DNA from: Lysobacter stagni
Lineage (GTDB): Bacteria > Pseudomonadota > Gammaproteobacteria > Xanthomonadales > Xanthomonadaceae
DNA length: 64,000 nucleotides
Direction: 5' to 3'
Assembly (NCBI RefSeq): GCF_030053425.1
Contig: NZ_JASGBI010000002.1
Coordinates: 62,001-126,000, forward strand
The notes beneath the pieces were generated by a model that was not told the origin of the DNA, did no database searches, and saw only the letters and a list, made by a program, of their open reading frames with translations. The position numbers and the translations under genes are program-made. Below are positions 8,254 through 17,437 of the stretch, piece after piece (position 1 is the first letter of the stretch; every line of letters begins with the position of its first letter).

Positions 8254-9981
8254 ATGAGGCAGGAGTTCAACGGACATGGCGCATCGCGCGGAAGCGCACT
8301 CGGTCGCGCCCGTGTCCGTCTGCCGCATGTACTCGAGGTCGTCGAGGAGCACATTCCCGCGCGAGCCGTCGAGACGGAAGTCGCGCGCCTGCATGCCGCC
8401 ATCGCCACCGTGCGCAGTGAAATGTTCGCGCTGCGCGAACGGCTGCACGGCGCGCTGGCGCACGAGGTCGGCGAGTTCCTCGACCTGCACAGCCTGCTGC
8501 TCGATGATCCGGAACTCCTCCAGGGCCTGGACGAGCTGATCCGCACCGGCCGTTACTCGGCCGACTACGCTCTGCGTCTGCAGCGCGACCGCATCGCCTC
8601 TGTCTTCCAGACGATGGACGATGCCTACTTCCGCAGCCGCGTGGACGACATCGACCAGGTCATCGGCCGCGTGCACGCCGCGCTGCACCGCCACGACGCC
8701 GGCATGCCGGGCGTCGCCGGCGAGATCCTGGTCACCGACAACGTCGCTCCCGCCGAAATCGCGCAGCTGCAGGCGCAGGGCGTGATGGCCATCGTCACCA
8801 CGACCGGCAGCGTGCTCTCGCACAGCGCCATCCTCGCGCGCAGCCTGCACCTTCCGCTGGTCGTCGGCACCCCGCAGGCGATGCAGAAGATCAACGACGG
8901 TGACGTGCTCGCCGTCGACGGCGCCAGCGGCCGCGTCATCCTGGAGCCCGACGCCGCCGACCTGCGTGCGCACCGCGCGCGCGTCCGCGAGCTCGCTCGC
9001 GAGCGCAAGCAGCTGCACCGGCTGCGCCGCGAACCCACGCGCACGCTCGACGGCGTCGATGTGAAGCTGTACGCCAACGCCGAATCGCGCGAGGACGTGG
9101 CCGAAGCGCACGCGCTGGGTTCCGCCGGCGTCGGCTTGTACCGCACCGAGTTCCTGTTCCTGCAGCGCAACGAGCTGCCGGACGAGGAAGAGCAGTTCCG
9201 CGTGTATCGCGATGTCGTGCTGGGCATGACGGGTCGCACGGTGACCATCCGCACGCTCGACCTGGGCGCAGACAAGGCCGATCGCACGGGCCTTGCGCTG
9301 CGCGATGAACCCAATCCCGCGCTCGGCCTGCGCGGCGTGCGACTGTCGCTTGCGCGCGACGGGCTGCTGGATGCGCAGCTGCGCGCGCTGGTGCGTGCCT
9401 CCGGATACGGCCCGGTGCGCATCCTGTTGCCGATGGTGAGCACGCGCGAGGAAGTGCGTTCGGTCCGCGCGACGCTCAAGCACGTCACGGCCGAGCTGCG
9501 CGCGCAGGGTCACGAGATCGCCGAGAACGTGCCGCTGGGCGCCATGATCGAAGTGCCTGCGGCAGCGATCGCCCTGCCCGCCTTCATCGGCAGCGTCGAC
9601 TTCCTTTCCATCGGCACCAACGACCTGGTGCAGTACCTGCTCGCCGCCGATCGCAACAACGAGGCGTTGACCAGCCTCTACACGCCGCTGCACCCTGCGG
9701 TGATCCGACTGATCCGCGACGTGATCCGCCAAGGCCAGAAGCGCGGCAAACCGGTGGCGGTGTGCGGTGAAATTGCCGGCGACCCGCACTTCGCACCGAT
9801 GCTGCTGGCGCTGGGCCTGACGGAATTCAGCCTGCACCCTGCGACGCTGCTCGAGGTCCGCCGCACCATTCGCCATTGCGATCATGCCCGCCTGCAGGCC
9901 AACGCCGCCGCACTGCTGCGCGCGCGCGACCGCAAGGGCATCGAAACGTGGATCGCGGAGAACGCACCATCGGTGGGGTGA
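8254..9981 (+). CDS. ptsI: PTS enzyme I (phosphoenolpyruvate-protein phosphotransferase)
   Basis: Enzyme I starts the phosphorelay by taking phosphate from PEP and passing it to HPr. The 575-residue protein has the HPr-binding helical domain, the phospho-histidine in VLSHSAILARSL (His190) and the PEP-binding barrel with FLSIGTNDLVQYLLAADRNN. Near the C-terminus is the active-site Cys in VAVCGEIAGDP. The length matches canonical EI (~570). It has no GAF domain and so is the sugar-type EI, not PtsP. It begins 8 bases after ptsH and no permease gene follows. Confidence 0.96.
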   Translation: MRQEFNGHGASRGSALGRARVRLPHVLEVVEEHIPARAVETEVARLHAAIATVRSEMFALRERLHGALAHEVGEFLDLHSLLLDDPELLQGLDELIRTGRYSADYALRLQRDRIASVFQTMDDAYFRSRVDDIDQVIGRVHAALHRHDAGMPGVAGEILVTDNVAPAEIAQLQAQGVMAIVTTTGSVLSHSAILARSLHLPLVVGTPQAMQKINDGDVLAVDGASGRVILEPDAADLRAHRARVRELARERKQLHRLRREPTRTLDGVDVKLYANAESREDVAEAHALGSAGVGLYRTEFLFLQRNELPDEEEQFRVYRDVVLGMTGRTVTIRTLDLGADKADRTGLALRDEPNPALGLRGVRLSLARDGLLDAQLRALVRASGYGPVRILLPMVSTREEVRSVRATLKHVTAELRAQGHEIAENVPLGAMIEVPAAAIALPAFIGSVDFLSIGTNDLVQYLLAADRNNEALTSLYTPLHPAVIRLIRDVIRQGQKRGKPVAVCGEIAGDPHFAPMLLALGLTEFSLHPATLLEVRRTIRHCDHARLQANAAALLRARDRKGIETWIAENAPSVG

Positions 9982-10226
9982 GACGGGATCGGACGCTACC
10001 TCCCCTCCACCGCCGGGACCAGGTCGCAGCCCGACCGCGCGAATGACGGCGCAGACTCCCCCGAATCGCGATCCCGGATTCCGATACCGCATCTCCACAT
10101 CCCGGTCCCGCATCGATCCTGAACTACAAAGGGGTGGGCATCCCCAACGATCGAGGCGATAATGCGCGCCATGAACGCCTAGCCCTGTCGCGCCACCGTG
10201 GTTGCGACCGCCACCGGAAGCCCCGC

Positions 10227-11588
10227 ATGGCCGAAGCCGTCCGCCACGACAAGACCGCGCGCCAGTTGCGCCTGCTCTCCGACGCGCTCGACAGCGGTCG
10301 TCTGGGGCCGGTGCGCCGCCTGGTCAACACGCTCTCGCCCGCCGAGATCGGCAACCTGCTCGAATCCCTTCCGCCGGCCAAGCGCACCATCGTGTGGGGC
10401 CTGGTCGATGCCGAGGACGACGGCGAGGTGCTGGTGCACGTCGGCGACGAGGTGCGCGAAGGCCTGCTGGCGGAGATGGACCCGGACGAAATCGTCGCGG
10501 CCGTCGAAGACCTGGACATCGACGACCTCGCCGATCTGGTCGAGGACCTCCCGGACACCGTCATCGACGAAGTCCTCAAGTCGATGGACCGCGAGAACCG
10601 CGAGCGCCTCGAGCAGGTCCTGTCGTACCCGGAGGACACCGCCGGCCGCCTGATGAACCCCGACGTGGTGACGGTGCGTACCGACACCACCATCGACGTG
10701 GTGCTGCGCTACCTGCGCCTGCGCGGCGAGCTGCCCGAACACACCGACCACCTGTACGTGGTCAGCCGACGCCACCAATACCTCGGCCGCATCGCACTGG
10801 CCGCGCTGCTCACGCACGAACCCGGCACGCCGATCAACAAGCTGATCGACGACGAGCAGCCGGCGATCGACGTGGAGGAATCGGCCAACGAAGTCGCGCG
10901 CAAGTTCTCCGACCACGACTGGCTCAGCGCGCCCGTGGTGGACGAGAACAACATCCTGCTCGGACGCATCACCATCGACGACGTGGTCGACATCATCCGC
11001 AGCCAGGCCGAACACCAGGCCCTGAGCGCGGCCGGCCTGGACGAGGACGAAGACCTCTTCAGCCCGGTCTGGCGCGCCATGCGTCGCCGCCTGATCTGGC
11101 TGTCGATCAACCTGGGCACCGCGTTCCTCGCGGCGAGCGTCGTTGGCGAGTTCGAGGGGACCATCGACAAGCTGGTCGCACTGGCGGTGCTGATGCCGAT
11201 CGTCGCCGGCATGGGCGGCAACGCCGGCACGCAGGTGCTGGCGCTGATGGTGCGCGGCCTGGCGCTGGGCCAGGTGGGCGCGGCCAACGTGCGGACGCTG
11301 CTGTGGAAGGAAGCGCGCGTCGCCCTGCTCAACGGCGTCGTACTCGGCAGCCTGCTGGCGCTGATCGTGCTGATCTGGTTCCACAACGTCGGCTTGTCGC
11401 TGGTGATCGGAATCGCGCTCACCGCGAACCTGCTGTTCGCCGCCGTGGCAGGCGTACTGGTCCCGGTGGCGATCAAGCGCGCCGGCTACGATCCGGCGCT
11501 GGCATCGGGCATCTTCCTGACCACCGTGACCGACGTGATGGGCTTTTTCACCTTCCTCGGGCTGGCGACGCTCGTTCTCGTTCGCTGA
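10227..11588 (+). CDS. mgtE: Magnesium transporter MgtE
   Basis: A 453-residue MgtE-type Mg2+ channel: a cytosolic superhelical N domain with repeated acidic 'DEIVAAVEDLDIDDLADLVEDLP' type motifs (residues ~30-120), two CBS domains (~130-255), a plug helix and five transmembrane helices (~285-450). The last helix has the conserved TTVTDVMGFF, whose Asp lines the Mg2+ pore. Cytosolic Mg2+ bound by the N and CBS domains closes the channel in this family. I use the ATG at 10227; an opening at 10134 adds 31 poorly composed residues. Location after ptsI matches other Xanthomonadaceae. Confidence 0.93.
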   Translation: MAEAVRHDKTARQLRLLSDALDSGRLGPVRRLVNTLSPAEIGNLLESLPPAKRTIVWGLVDAEDDGEVLVHVGDEVREGLLAEMDPDEIVAAVEDLDIDDLADLVEDLPDTVIDEVLKSMDRENRERLEQVLSYPEDTAGRLMNPDVVTVRTDTTIDVVLRYLRLRGELPEHTDHLYVVSRRHQYLGRIALAALLTHEPGTPINKLIDDEQPAIDVEESANEVARKFSDHDWLSAPVVDENNILLGRITIDDVVDIIRSQAEHQALSAAGLDEDEDLFSPVWRAMRRRLIWLSINLGTAFLAASVVGEFEGTIDKLVALAVLMPIVAGMGGNAGTQVLALMVRGLALGQVGAANVRTLLWKEARVALLNGVVLGSLLALIVLIWFHNVGLSLVIGIALTANLLFAAVAGVLVPVAIKRAGYDPALASGIFLTTVTDVMGFFTFLGLATLVLVR

Positions 11589-11691
11589 ACCGGCGCCAGG
11601 TTGTGGCCACGTGCCGGAAATGCGACATCGCGCATTGCGGCCGGCGGCGCGAAGACCAATGATGCGGGCCGATTTTCCACGAGACTGGCCG

Positions 11692-12501
11692 ATGCGCTCC
11701 ATCCGTTCCGCATTCCAACCGCTCCGGCTCGCCACGGTGGCGCTGGCATTGTTGCTGGGCGCCTGCGCGACGACACCGCGCGAGGAACCGCCGGGCCAGT
11801 TCGTCGAACGCTCCGTCGAGGTGGACGGCACTTCGCACCGCTTCCAGGTCTTCGTGCCCGCGAAGAAGGCGGGCGGCAAGCATCCGGCCACGATCCTGTT
11901 CCTGCACGGCTCCGGCGAGCGCGGTACCGACAACCATCGCCAGACCGAAGTCGGCCTGGGCCCGTACCTGCGTGCGCACGCCGCCGATTTCCCGGCGCTG
12001 GTCGTGTTTCCGCAATCGCCGGCCGGCACGTCCTGGAGCGGTGCACAGGCGCGCGTCGCGATGGCCGCGCTGGATGCGGCGCTGGATGAATTCCGCGGCG
12101 ACGAGGACCGCATCACGCTGACCGGCATCTCGCGCGGCGGCTATGGCGTATACGAACTGGCGCTGCTGGAACCCAAGCGTTTCGCGGCCCTGATACCGGT
12201 GTGCGGCGGCATCACGCAGCCCCCGGCACTGACCGAACGCCTGGTGGTGGATGGCGTGGCCGAGGCCCCCGATCCTTTCGCAGCGGCCGCGCAACGTCTG
12301 CAGCGCGTGCCGGTATGGGCCTTCCATGGCGCGAAGGACGAGACCGTCACGCCGGACCAGTCGCGACACATGGTCGAAGCACTGCGCGGCGTCGGTGGCA
12401 ACGTGCGCTACACCGAATTCGCCGAAGCCGGGCACAACAGCTGGGACGCGGCCTATGCGATGCCGGAACTGTGGACCTGGGTGTGGCTGCGGCGCAACTG
12501 A
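11692..12501 (+). CDS. Alpha/beta-hydrolase lipoprotein (PHB depolymerase/esterase-like)
   Basis: A 269-residue exported esterase-like protein. The signal ends in a lipobox (LLLGAC, Cys at about residue 24), so it should be membrane-anchored. The alpha/beta-hydrolase fold shows the oxyanion segment FLHGSGERG, the nucleophile elbow GISRGGYG, an acid in HGAKDETV and the His in EAGHNSW. This layout resembles phospholipase/carboxylesterase and feruloyl-esterase-like proteins (LpqC type). The substrate cannot be inferred. The start at 11692 gives a normal signal; an opening at 11611 would prepend 27 Arg-rich residues. Confidence 0.8.
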   Translation: MRSIRSAFQPLRLATVALALLLGACATTPREEPPGQFVERSVEVDGTSHRFQVFVPAKKAGGKHPATILFLHGSGERGTDNHRQTEVGLGPYLRAHAADFPALVVFPQSPAGTSWSGAQARVAMAALDAALDEFRGDEDRITLTGISRGGYGVYELALLEPKRFAALIPVCGGITQPPALTERLVVDGVAEAPDPFAAAAQRLQRVPVWAFHGAKDETVTPDQSRHMVEALRGVGGNVRYTEFAEAGHNSWDAAYAMPELWTWVWLRRN

Positions 12502-12570
12502 CCGCACACGAGGCTGCATGACGCACGCCGATCCGGTACAACGGGCGACGGACTCCAGGGGGATCCGATC

Positions 12571-13308
12571 ATGACCCGCACCGCGATCTTCGTGCTTGCC
12601 TGTCTGGCGCTGCTGCCCGCATCCGCGGCCGCGCAGGTTGAAACCGTCGTCACACCGCTGACGCTCCCGCATTCCCCGAAGCAGCTTGGCGCCCAGTTCC
12701 GCACCGACACCGACGCTGCGGTGTTGGCCGAGCGGAAAGGCGACCATGCACTGGCGCGCAAGCACCTGGCGCCCGTGATCGCCTACTGCGATGAGCTGGC
12801 CACGCCCACGCGCGACGTGGTCAGCGTCAACAACGCCGCCGAATACGAGGCCTTCGTGGCCGCGTCTACGAGCGGCAAGCCGGTGGAGTGGATCGATACC
12901 GCCTGTCCCCACGCCCACAAGATGGCGGCATTCGTGGCCGTTGAAACCAGGGATCACGACGTCGCACTGACGATGCTGGACAAGGCCGCCGCGATAGCAC
13001 CGTACCTGGCCGACACGTATGCCGAGCGTGGATACCTGCTCAACCAGCTCGGCCGCACCCAGGAAGGGCTGGCGAGCTACCAGCACGCATGGGAACTCGT
13101 GGAACGCCACGAGAGCAACCGCTTTGCGAAAGGACTGGTGCTTCGCGGACTGGGCTACACGTACATCGAACTCAACGACCTCGACCGTGCAGAGGAGGTC
13201 TACCGCCAGGCACTGGAGGTGGATCCGGAAAGCCAGGTCGCGAAGCGCGAGCTTGAGTACATCCGGCATCAGCGACAGCCGCAGACGCGGGAGAAGACGT
13301 CGGAGTAA
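12571..13308 (+). CDS. Periplasmic tetratricopeptide-repeat protein
   Basis: A 245-residue exported protein with a signal peptide cleaved near ASAAAQ (residue ~22). The C-terminal half has at least three TPR-like units: ALTMLDKAAAIAPYLADTYAERGYLLNQLGR, a following QEGLASYQHAWEL unit, and LDRAEEVYRQALEVDPES. TPR arrays bind partner proteins, but none is evident here. It lies 69 bases after the esterase gene, same strand, possibly co-transcribed. Function unknown. Confidence 0.75.
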   Translation: MTRTAIFVLACLALLPASAAAQVETVVTPLTLPHSPKQLGAQFRTDTDAAVLAERKGDHALARKHLAPVIAYCDELATPTRDVVSVNNAAEYEAFVAASTSGKPVEWIDTACPHAHKMAAFVAVETRDHDVALTMLDKAAAIAPYLADTYAERGYLLNQLGRTQEGLASYQHAWELVERHESNRFAKGLVLRGLGYTYIELNDLDRAEEVYRQALEVDPESQVAKRELEYIRHQRQPQTREKTSE

Positions 13309-13432
13309 TGCCAGGCTGCGGCTTGGTCGCATACGAGCCGGTGGCGCTTGGGCGTCGGGTCGCGCTGCACGGTCGCTTCGAACAGGTTGCCTCTGCCATC
13401 CACCGCGCAACGCTGCGGCCTTCGGGTCGCCC

Positions 13433-13495
13433 GGCCCGACCCTCCATGGTCGGGCGTTCGGCAGGCCACGCGGCAGTGCCGCGTAGCGGCCTGCC
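13433..13495. repeat. Two adjacent intergenic hairpins between the TPR gene and pyrB
   Basis: Two inverted repeats lie between the convergent TPR and pyrB genes. The first, 13433-13456, pairs GCCCGACC-type arms around a short loop. The second, 13460-13495, has outer arms GGCAGGCC/GGCCTGCC and a nearly loopless inner palindrome (CGCGGCA G TGCCGCG). No T-run follows either on either strand, so they are not classical terminators, though they may block read-through or be REP-like remnants. Confidence 0.55.
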
Positions 13496-14425
13496 TCACC
13501 CCTTCAGCAACGCTTCCAGCACCGCCATGCGCACCGCCACGCCGTTGCTGACCTGACGCAGGATCAGCGACTGCGGGCCGTCGGCCACCTCGTCGGTGAT
13601 CTCCACGCCGCGGTTGATCGGGCCCGGGTGCATGACGATGGCGTCGGGCGCCGCCCGCGTCAGGCGCGTGGCGGTGAGACCGAAGTCGCGGTGGTAGTCG
13701 TCGAGCGAGGCGACCAGGCCTTCTTCCATGCGCTCGCGCTGCAGGCGCAGCATCATCACCGCATCCACGCCTTCCAGCGCGGCGTCGAGGTCGTCCGACA
13801 CCGTGCAACCCTGCAGCGTGCCGTCCTGCGGCAACAGCGATGCGGGGCCACACACGCGGATCTCGCCCGTGCCGAGCGTACGCAACGCCTGCAGGTCCGA
13901 GCGCGCCACGCGCGAATGCTTCACGTCGCCGACGATCAACACCTTGCGCGTCGAGAAGTCCGCGCCCTTGGCCTGGCGCAGCGTGAGCATGTCGAGCAGG
14001 CCCTGCGTGGGATGCGCGCTGCGTCCATCGCCCGCGTTGACCAGCACGGTGCCGTCGTTGACCTGCGAGGCCAGCGCGGCCACCGCACCGTCCTCCTGGT
14101 GGCGGACGACGAAACCGCGTACGCCCATGGCTTCCAGGTTCTTCACCGTGTCCAGCGCGGTTTCGCCCTTGCGCGTGGAGGAGGTGGAGGCATCGAAGTT
14201 GAGCGTGTCCGCGCCCAGGCGCTGCGCAGCAAGTGTGAAGCTCATGCGCGTGCGCGTGGACGGCTCGAAGAACAGCGTGCAGACCGCGATGCCGTCGAGC
14301 GCGCGGCGATCGTAGTGTCCTTCGGCGAAGGCCTGCGCGCGGACCAGCAGCGCGTTGAGCGCATCGCGGGGCAGGCCATCGAGCGTGAGCAGGTGGCGCG
14401 GGAGGTGTGTATGTGGTGCGTTCAT
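13496..14425 (-). CDS. pyrB: Aspartate carbamoyltransferase catalytic subunit
   Basis: Catalyses carbamoyl phosphate + L-aspartate to carbamoyl aspartate, the committed step of pyrimidine synthesis. The 309-residue product has the carbamoyl-phosphate motif FEPSTRTRMSF and the downstream HPTQGLLDMLTL site. The aspartate-binding loop region (MMLRLQRERM) is also present. No pyrI regulatory subunit gene is adjacent. The start overlaps the 3' end of ruvX by 4 bases, giving an algH-ruvX-pyrB operon as in pseudomonads and xanthomonads. Confidence 0.95.
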   Translation of the reverse strand: MNAPHTHLPRHLLTLDGLPRDALNALLVRAQAFAEGHYDRRALDGIAVCTLFFEPSTRTRMSFTLAAQRLGADTLNFDASTSSTRKGETALDTVKNLEAMGVRGFVVRHQEDGAVAALASQVNDGTVLVNAGDGRSAHPTQGLLDMLTLRQAKGADFSTRKVLIVGDVKHSRVARSDLQALRTLGTGEIRVCGPASLLPQDGTLQGCTVSDDLDAALEGVDAVMMLRLQRERMEEGLVASLDDYHRDFGLTATRLTRAAPDAIVMHPGPINRGVEITDEVADGPQSLILRQVSNGVAVRMAVLEALLKG

Positions 14426-14943
14426 GCCGTGGGAGATCCGCTCGGCCGCGTCGGCCGTTCGATTTCGGAAATATCCAGCGCGTCGTCGGGAGCGGCCAGC
14501 CAGCGTTCGATGATCACGGCGGCGGCCACCGCATCCAGCGCTTCGGCATCGCGCCTGCGCTTGCGGCCTTCCGCGCGATCGGCCGCGAAACGCTGCGCCG
14601 CCTCGATGGAGCTCATGCGTTCGTCCACCAGCACCACGGGCAGGTTGTAGCGCAGCTTCAGTTCACGCGCGAAGGCATGGGCGCGTTGGCGGATGGGCTG
14701 GTCGTCGCCTTCCAGCGTCATCGGGTCGCCGACGATCAACCCGTCCGGACGCCATTCGTTGCGCAGCCGGTCGATCGACGCCCAGTCGGGTCCGTGCCCA
14801 TGCACGTCGATCACGGCCAGCGCGCGTGCGCCGTGGCCGAAGCCGCTGCCCACGGCCACGCCGATGCGGCGCGAGCCGACATCGAAGCCCAGCACGGTGC
14901 CGTCGCGACGGATGCGTGGCTTTTCCGTCGGCGCTTCCATCAT
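14422..14943 (-). CDS. ruvX: Holliday junction resolvase-like RuvX/YqgF
   Basis: A 173-residue RNase H-fold protein of the YqgF family, implicated in 16S rRNA 5' end processing and proposed as a Holliday junction resolvase. Visible motifs are [14 protein letters not shown] (first catalytic Asp), [10 protein letters not shown] (Glu) and [11 protein letters not shown] (final Asp). The start ATG overlaps the algH stop (ATGA), and the gene overlaps pyrB by 4 bases. A second ATG directly follows the first (14940) and could equally be used. The C-terminal tail is longer than in E. coli and Pro/Ser-rich. Confidence 0.92.
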   Translation of the reverse strand: MMEAPTEKPRIRRDGTVLGFDVGSRRIGVAVGSGFGHGARALAVIDVHGHGPDWASIDRLRNEWRPDGLIVGDPMTLEGDDQPIRQRAHAFARELKLRYNLPVVLVDERMSSIEAAQRFAADRAEGRKRRRDAEALDAVAAAVIIERWLAAPDDALDISEIERPTRPSGSPTA

Positions 14944-15506
14944 GCGTGCCCGGCGTAATCGGCCAGGTGCGCGAAATCCACGCCGATGCGACCGGCGGCG
15001 GCCTGCCAGCGGGCATCCAGTGGCAGCTCGAACAGCAGCTCGGCGTCGGCCGGCGCGGTCAGCCAGTCGTTCTCGGTCAACTCATGTTCCAGCTGGCCCG
15101 AGCCCCAACCGGCGCAGCCCAGCGCGACGATCGCGTTGTGCGGACCTTCGCCACGCGCCATCGCTTCGAGGATGTCGCGCGAGGTGGTCAGGAACAGGTG
15201 TTCGGTGATGGCCAGCGTGGAATCCCAGTGCATGCCGCCGTCGTGCAGCACGAAGCCGCGCTCCGGATGCACCGGACCACCGGCCAGCACCGGCTGCGCG
15301 ATCAGGCCTTCATCGCCGCTCTCCAGGCCCATCTGGCCGAACACTTCGCCCAGCGTGTACTCCGAAGCGCGGTTGACCACGATGCCCATGGCGCCATCGG
15401 CATCGTGCTGGCAGATCAGCGCGACGCTGCGCGCGAAGTTGGAATCCGCCAGTGCGGGCAGCGCGATCAGCAGCTGGTTGGCCAGTGGTGTGGGAGTGAC
15501 TGACAT
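14940..15506 (-). CDS. algH: AlgH/YqgE family (UPF0301) protein
   Basis: A 188-residue DUF179 protein. Homologues are linked to alginate regulation in Pseudomonas but their biochemical role is unproven. Family hallmarks are seen: [17 protein letters not shown] near the N-terminus, [25 protein letters not shown] and [23 protein letters not shown] start at the ATG at 15506; a GTG two codons upstream is possible. It is the first gene of the minus-strand algH-ruvX-pyrB unit, facing away from the peptidase gene at 15591. Confidence 0.92.
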   Translation of the reverse strand: MSVTPTPLANQLLIALPALADSNFARSVALICQHDADGAMGIVVNRASEYTLGEVFGQMGLESGDEGLIAQPVLAGGPVHPERGFVLHDGGMHWDSTLAITEHLFLTTSRDILEAMARGEGPHNAIVALGCAGWGSGQLEHELTENDWLTAPADAELLFELPLDARWQAAAGRIGVDFAHLADYAGHA

Positions 15507-15590
15507 GGGCACATTCTAGCCCGGGCGGTGTGATGCGTGCCGCATCGACACGGGCGTAGGATGGCGGCTTTCCCCAGCGGGCACGCCGCC

Positions 15591-17291
15591 ATGTCCACCT
15601 ACTCTCTGCGTCCACTTGGCCTGGCCTGCCTGGCGGCCCTCGCTCTCGCGGGCTGCCAGCGCTCCGCCCCGCCGGAAACCACTCCCGCGGCGGTCACCTC
15701 GTCTGCACCCGCCAACACCGGTTACGCCGCCACGCATGCCGGCGATTACGCCGTCGTGCCGTTGAAGGCCGATCTGTCCGCATTCGACGAGAACGCCAAG
15801 CGCATGATCGCCCTGCTGGTCGAGGCCAGCGAGGTGATGAACCGCATCTACTGGAAGCAGTCGTGGGACGGCGACCGCGCCGCGCTGCTCCAGCGCGCGC
15901 CCGACGCGGCCACGCGCGAACTGGTGGACGTCAACTTCGGCCCGTGGGACCGCCTCAACGAGGACACGCCCATCGTCGAGGGCGTCGGTCCGCGCCCGCC
16001 GGGCGGTCCGTTCTATCCGGCCGACATGACCAAGGAAGAGTTCCAGGCCGCAGCCCTTGCGGACAAGACCTCCAACTACACGCTGTTGCGCCGCGAAGAC
16101 GGCAAGCTGGTCACGGTGCCATACCACGTCGCGTACAAGGACGACCTGGAACACGCCGCGTCGCTGCTGCGCGAGGCCGCCGGCCTCAGCGCCGACAAGT
16201 CGTTCGCCGCGTACCTGAAGATGCGCGCCGACGCTCTGCTCAGCGACGACTTCCGTCCCAGCGACATGGCGTGGATGGACATGAAGACCAACCCGGTCGA
16301 CATCGTCATCGGCCCCATCGAGACCTACGAAGACCAGCTGTTCGGCTACAAGGCCGCATACGAAGGTCTGGTGCTGATCAAGGACGTGGAGTGGAGCCAG
16401 AAGCTCGCGCGCTTCGCCAGCTTCCTGCCCGCGCTGCAGAAGGGCCTCCCGGTTGACGCGAAGTACAAGGCCGAAACGCCCGGCTCGGATGCCGACCTCA
16501 ACGCATATCAGGTCGTCTACTACGGCGGCAACGCCAATGTCGGCGCCAAGACCATCGCCATCAACCTGCCCAACGACGAGGAAGTCCAGCTGAAGAAGGG
16601 CACGCGCCGCCTGCAGCTGGAGAACGTGATGAAGGCGAAGTTCGACACCATCCTGGTGCCGATCGCCAACCAGTTGATCGCGAAGGACCAGCTGCAGCAC
16701 GTCACGTTCGATGCGTTCTTCGACGACGTGATGTTCCATGAGGTCGCCCATGGCCTGGGCATCAAGAAGACGCTCGATGGAAAAGGCACGGTGGACGAGG
16801 CGCTGAAGGAATTCGCGTCGAGTTTCGAGGAAGGCAAGGCCGACATCCTGGGCCTGTACATGATCGACTCGCTCAGCCGCCAGGGCGAACTGGACGAAAG
16901 CAAGCTCAAGGACGCCTACGTCACCTTCCTTGCGGGCATCCTGCGCTCGGTGCGCTTCGGCGCGGCCGATGCGCACGGCAAGGCCAACATGGTGCGCTTC
17001 AACTTCTTCGCCGAACGCGGCGCGTTCACGCGCGATGCCGACGGCCGCTACCGCGTCGACTTCGACAAGATGCGCGAGGCGATGAACGCGCTCAGCGCCA
17101 AGCTGCTCACGGTCCAGGGCGATGGCGACTACGTCGAAGCCAAGCGGATGACCGAGACGATGGGCGTGATCAAGCCTGAACTTGCCGCCGACCTGGCGAA
17201 GCTGAAGGACGCGAAGATCCCGGTCGACATCCGCTTCGAGCAGGGCCTGGAAACGCTGGGACTGCAGTCGTATCGCTCTACGAAGAAATAG
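15591..17291 (+). CDS. M49-like zinc peptidase lipoprotein (dipeptidyl-peptidase III family)
   Basis: A 566-residue exported metallopeptidase. The lipobox LALAGC puts the acylated Cys near residue 23. The zinc site is HEVAHGLG at residues 383-390, with a downstream second-ligand motif EEGKAD near residue 413. This pattern matches the DPP III-like bacterial branch annotated as Zn-dependent hydrolases, which has HEXXH rather than the HEXXGH of classic M49 enzymes. It would act in the periplasm on oligopeptides; specificity is not predictable. The ATG at 15591 gives a proper signal, whereas the opening at 15537 does not. A REP pair lies just downstream. Confidence 0.83.
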   Translation: MSTYSLRPLGLACLAALALAGCQRSAPPETTPAAVTSSAPANTGYAATHAGDYAVVPLKADLSAFDENAKRMIALLVEASEVMNRIYWKQSWDGDRAALLQRAPDAATRELVDVNFGPWDRLNEDTPIVEGVGPRPPGGPFYPADMTKEEFQAAALADKTSNYTLLRREDGKLVTVPYHVAYKDDLEHAASLLREAAGLSADKSFAAYLKMRADALLSDDFRPSDMAWMDMKTNPVDIVIGPIETYEDQLFGYKAAYEGLVLIKDVEWSQKLARFASFLPALQKGLPVDAKYKAETPGSDADLNAYQVVYYGGNANVGAKTIAINLPNDEEVQLKKGTRRLQLENVMKAKFDTILVPIANQLIAKDQLQHVTFDAFFDDVMFHEVAHGLGIKKTLDGKGTVDEALKEFASSFEEGKADILGLYMIDSLSRQGELDESKLKDAYVTFLAGILRSVRFGAADAHGKANMVRFNFFAERGAFTRDADGRYRVDFDKMREAMNALSAKLLTVQGDGDYVEAKRMTETMGVIKPELAADLAKLKDAKIPVDIRFEQGLETLGLQSYRSTKK

Positions 17292-17306
17292 CGACATACC
17301 CTTGAT

Positions 17307-17417
17307 CCGTTCGCCCTGAGCGTAGCGCCGCAGGCGCGAAGTCGAAGGGCGGAACGTCCACCTCCCGCCCCTTCGGCCTTCGACTTCGGTGCTTCGCACC
17401 TACGCTCAGGACGAACG
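17307..17417. repeat. Inverted pair of REP-like elements
   Basis: Two copies of a ~47-base element in head-to-head orientation: 17309-17355 on the plus strand and about 17368-17417 on the minus strand. Both share CCGTTCG(C/T)CCTGAGCGTAG at one end and CGAAGTCGAAGG at the other. Each copy can fold by itself. This is the common REP/BIME-type family of pseudomonads and xanthomonads, located here downstream of a gene, the usual place. Confidence 0.85.
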
Positions 17418-17437
17418 GCTTCCATATTGCCTACTCC

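Noticed and set aside
8059..10113. A 684-codon minus-strand frame opposite ptsI
   Set aside because: It mirrors EI in another frame; no motifs or ribosome-binding site support it.
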